A stretch of DNA of 31,201 nt, from the NCBI GenBank assembly GCA_964585585.1, contig CAZPEL010000006.1, forward strand, positions 1 through 31,201, in the 5' to 3' direction. The notes under the pieces were generated by a model. It did not search any database and was not told the DNA's origin. It saw nothing but the letters and a program-made list of their open reading frames with translations. Positions 31,191 through 31,201 of the stretch are shown here, one piece after another (positions within the stretch are counted from its first letter, which is position 1; each line of letters opens with the position of its first letter). The DNA is from CAZNAQ01 sp964585585 (GTDB taxonomy: Bacteria > Patescibacteriota > Patescibacteriia > Patescibacteriales > JAGXOH01). A program made the translations under genes and the position numbers.

Positions 31191-31201
31191 ATGGATCTAT
31201 C
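31191..31201 (+). CDS. Possible start of the next gene, cut by window edge
   Basis: ATG GAT CTA TC at the very end gives MDL and part of a codon. The place after murG often holds murC in wall clusters, but three residues cannot identify a gene; the open frame alone is no proof. Confidence 0.25.

Noticed and set aside
1..31201. Genetic code 25 (TGA as Gly)
   Set aside because: TGA ends several complete genes at expected lengths and no in-frame TGA is needed to keep a gene open.

Overview
The window looks like a chromosomal stretch of a Patescibacteria/CPR bacterium, most likely Parcubacteria-like. This is inferred from gene content and style, not from a marker gene. Supporting signs are a DUF4012 protein, a compact gene layout, an FG-GAP-tailed subtilase, many small membrane proteins, short inverted word-like intergenic repeats, and near-total absence of Shine-Dalgarno motifs. 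TGA serves as a normal stop codon (for example at 8163, 10572, 13754 and 18379), so the genetic code is 11, not the code 25 of Gracilibacteria/SR1. No rRNA, tRNA, CRISPR array, transposase or phage gene was seen.

Layout. 1-2022 (minus): a truncated fusion of a zinc-dependent phospholipase C-like domain with the start of a staphylococcal-nuclease-like domain, preceded by a small membrane-anchored protein. 2151-4307 (plus): RecQ helicase. 4308-4715: gene-free and filled by a nested foldback repeat. 4716-6002 (minus): M23 peptidase, divergent from 6121-8163 (plus), DUF4012; the two share an intergenic region with back-to-back strong promoters. 8268-10572: MreB and a family 4 glycosyltransferase. 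10623-12725: secreted subtilase with FG-GAP-like repeats. 12732-13754: UDP-xylose-synthase-like epimerase. 13776-21098: a type IV pilus / type II secretion-like cluster in the order PilC, GspH-like, GspI-like, PsbP-like anchor protein, GspJ-like, PilX/GspK-like, PilM, PilN, PilO, small membrane protein. 21079-27214 (minus): PilB heads an operon with a family 2 glycosyltransferase, a DUF2304 protein, two paralogous membrane proteins of an unrecognised family, and two family 4 glycosyltransferases. 27343-31078 (plus): a small membrane protein, then MraY, FtsW and MurG; an ATG at 31191 may open the next gene of the cell-wall cluster.

The genes mostly serve the cell surface. MraY, FtsW, MurG, MreB and the M23 peptidase build, shape and cut peptidoglycan. 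The glycosyltransferases, epimerase, DUF2304 protein and the paralogous membrane proteins look like a surface-glycan or glycoconjugate module. The Pil/Gsp genes encode an inner-membrane platform, ATPase and tip-type pseudopilins. The subtilase and the phospholipase/nuclease fusion look exported. Not seen here are the prepilin peptidase, PilT, an obvious major pilin, and murD.

The most interesting points are: the phospholipase C-nuclease fusion with a repeat-like segment inside its linker; the foldback element at 4342-4618; the paralogous family at 23352-24402 built from a repeated hydrophobic module; a start codon buried in a perfect 12-bp stem at 10613-10646; pseudopilins lacking Glu5; and a MurG with Ser in place of the glycine-loop His, whose first residues are encoded by an intergenic-type repeat.
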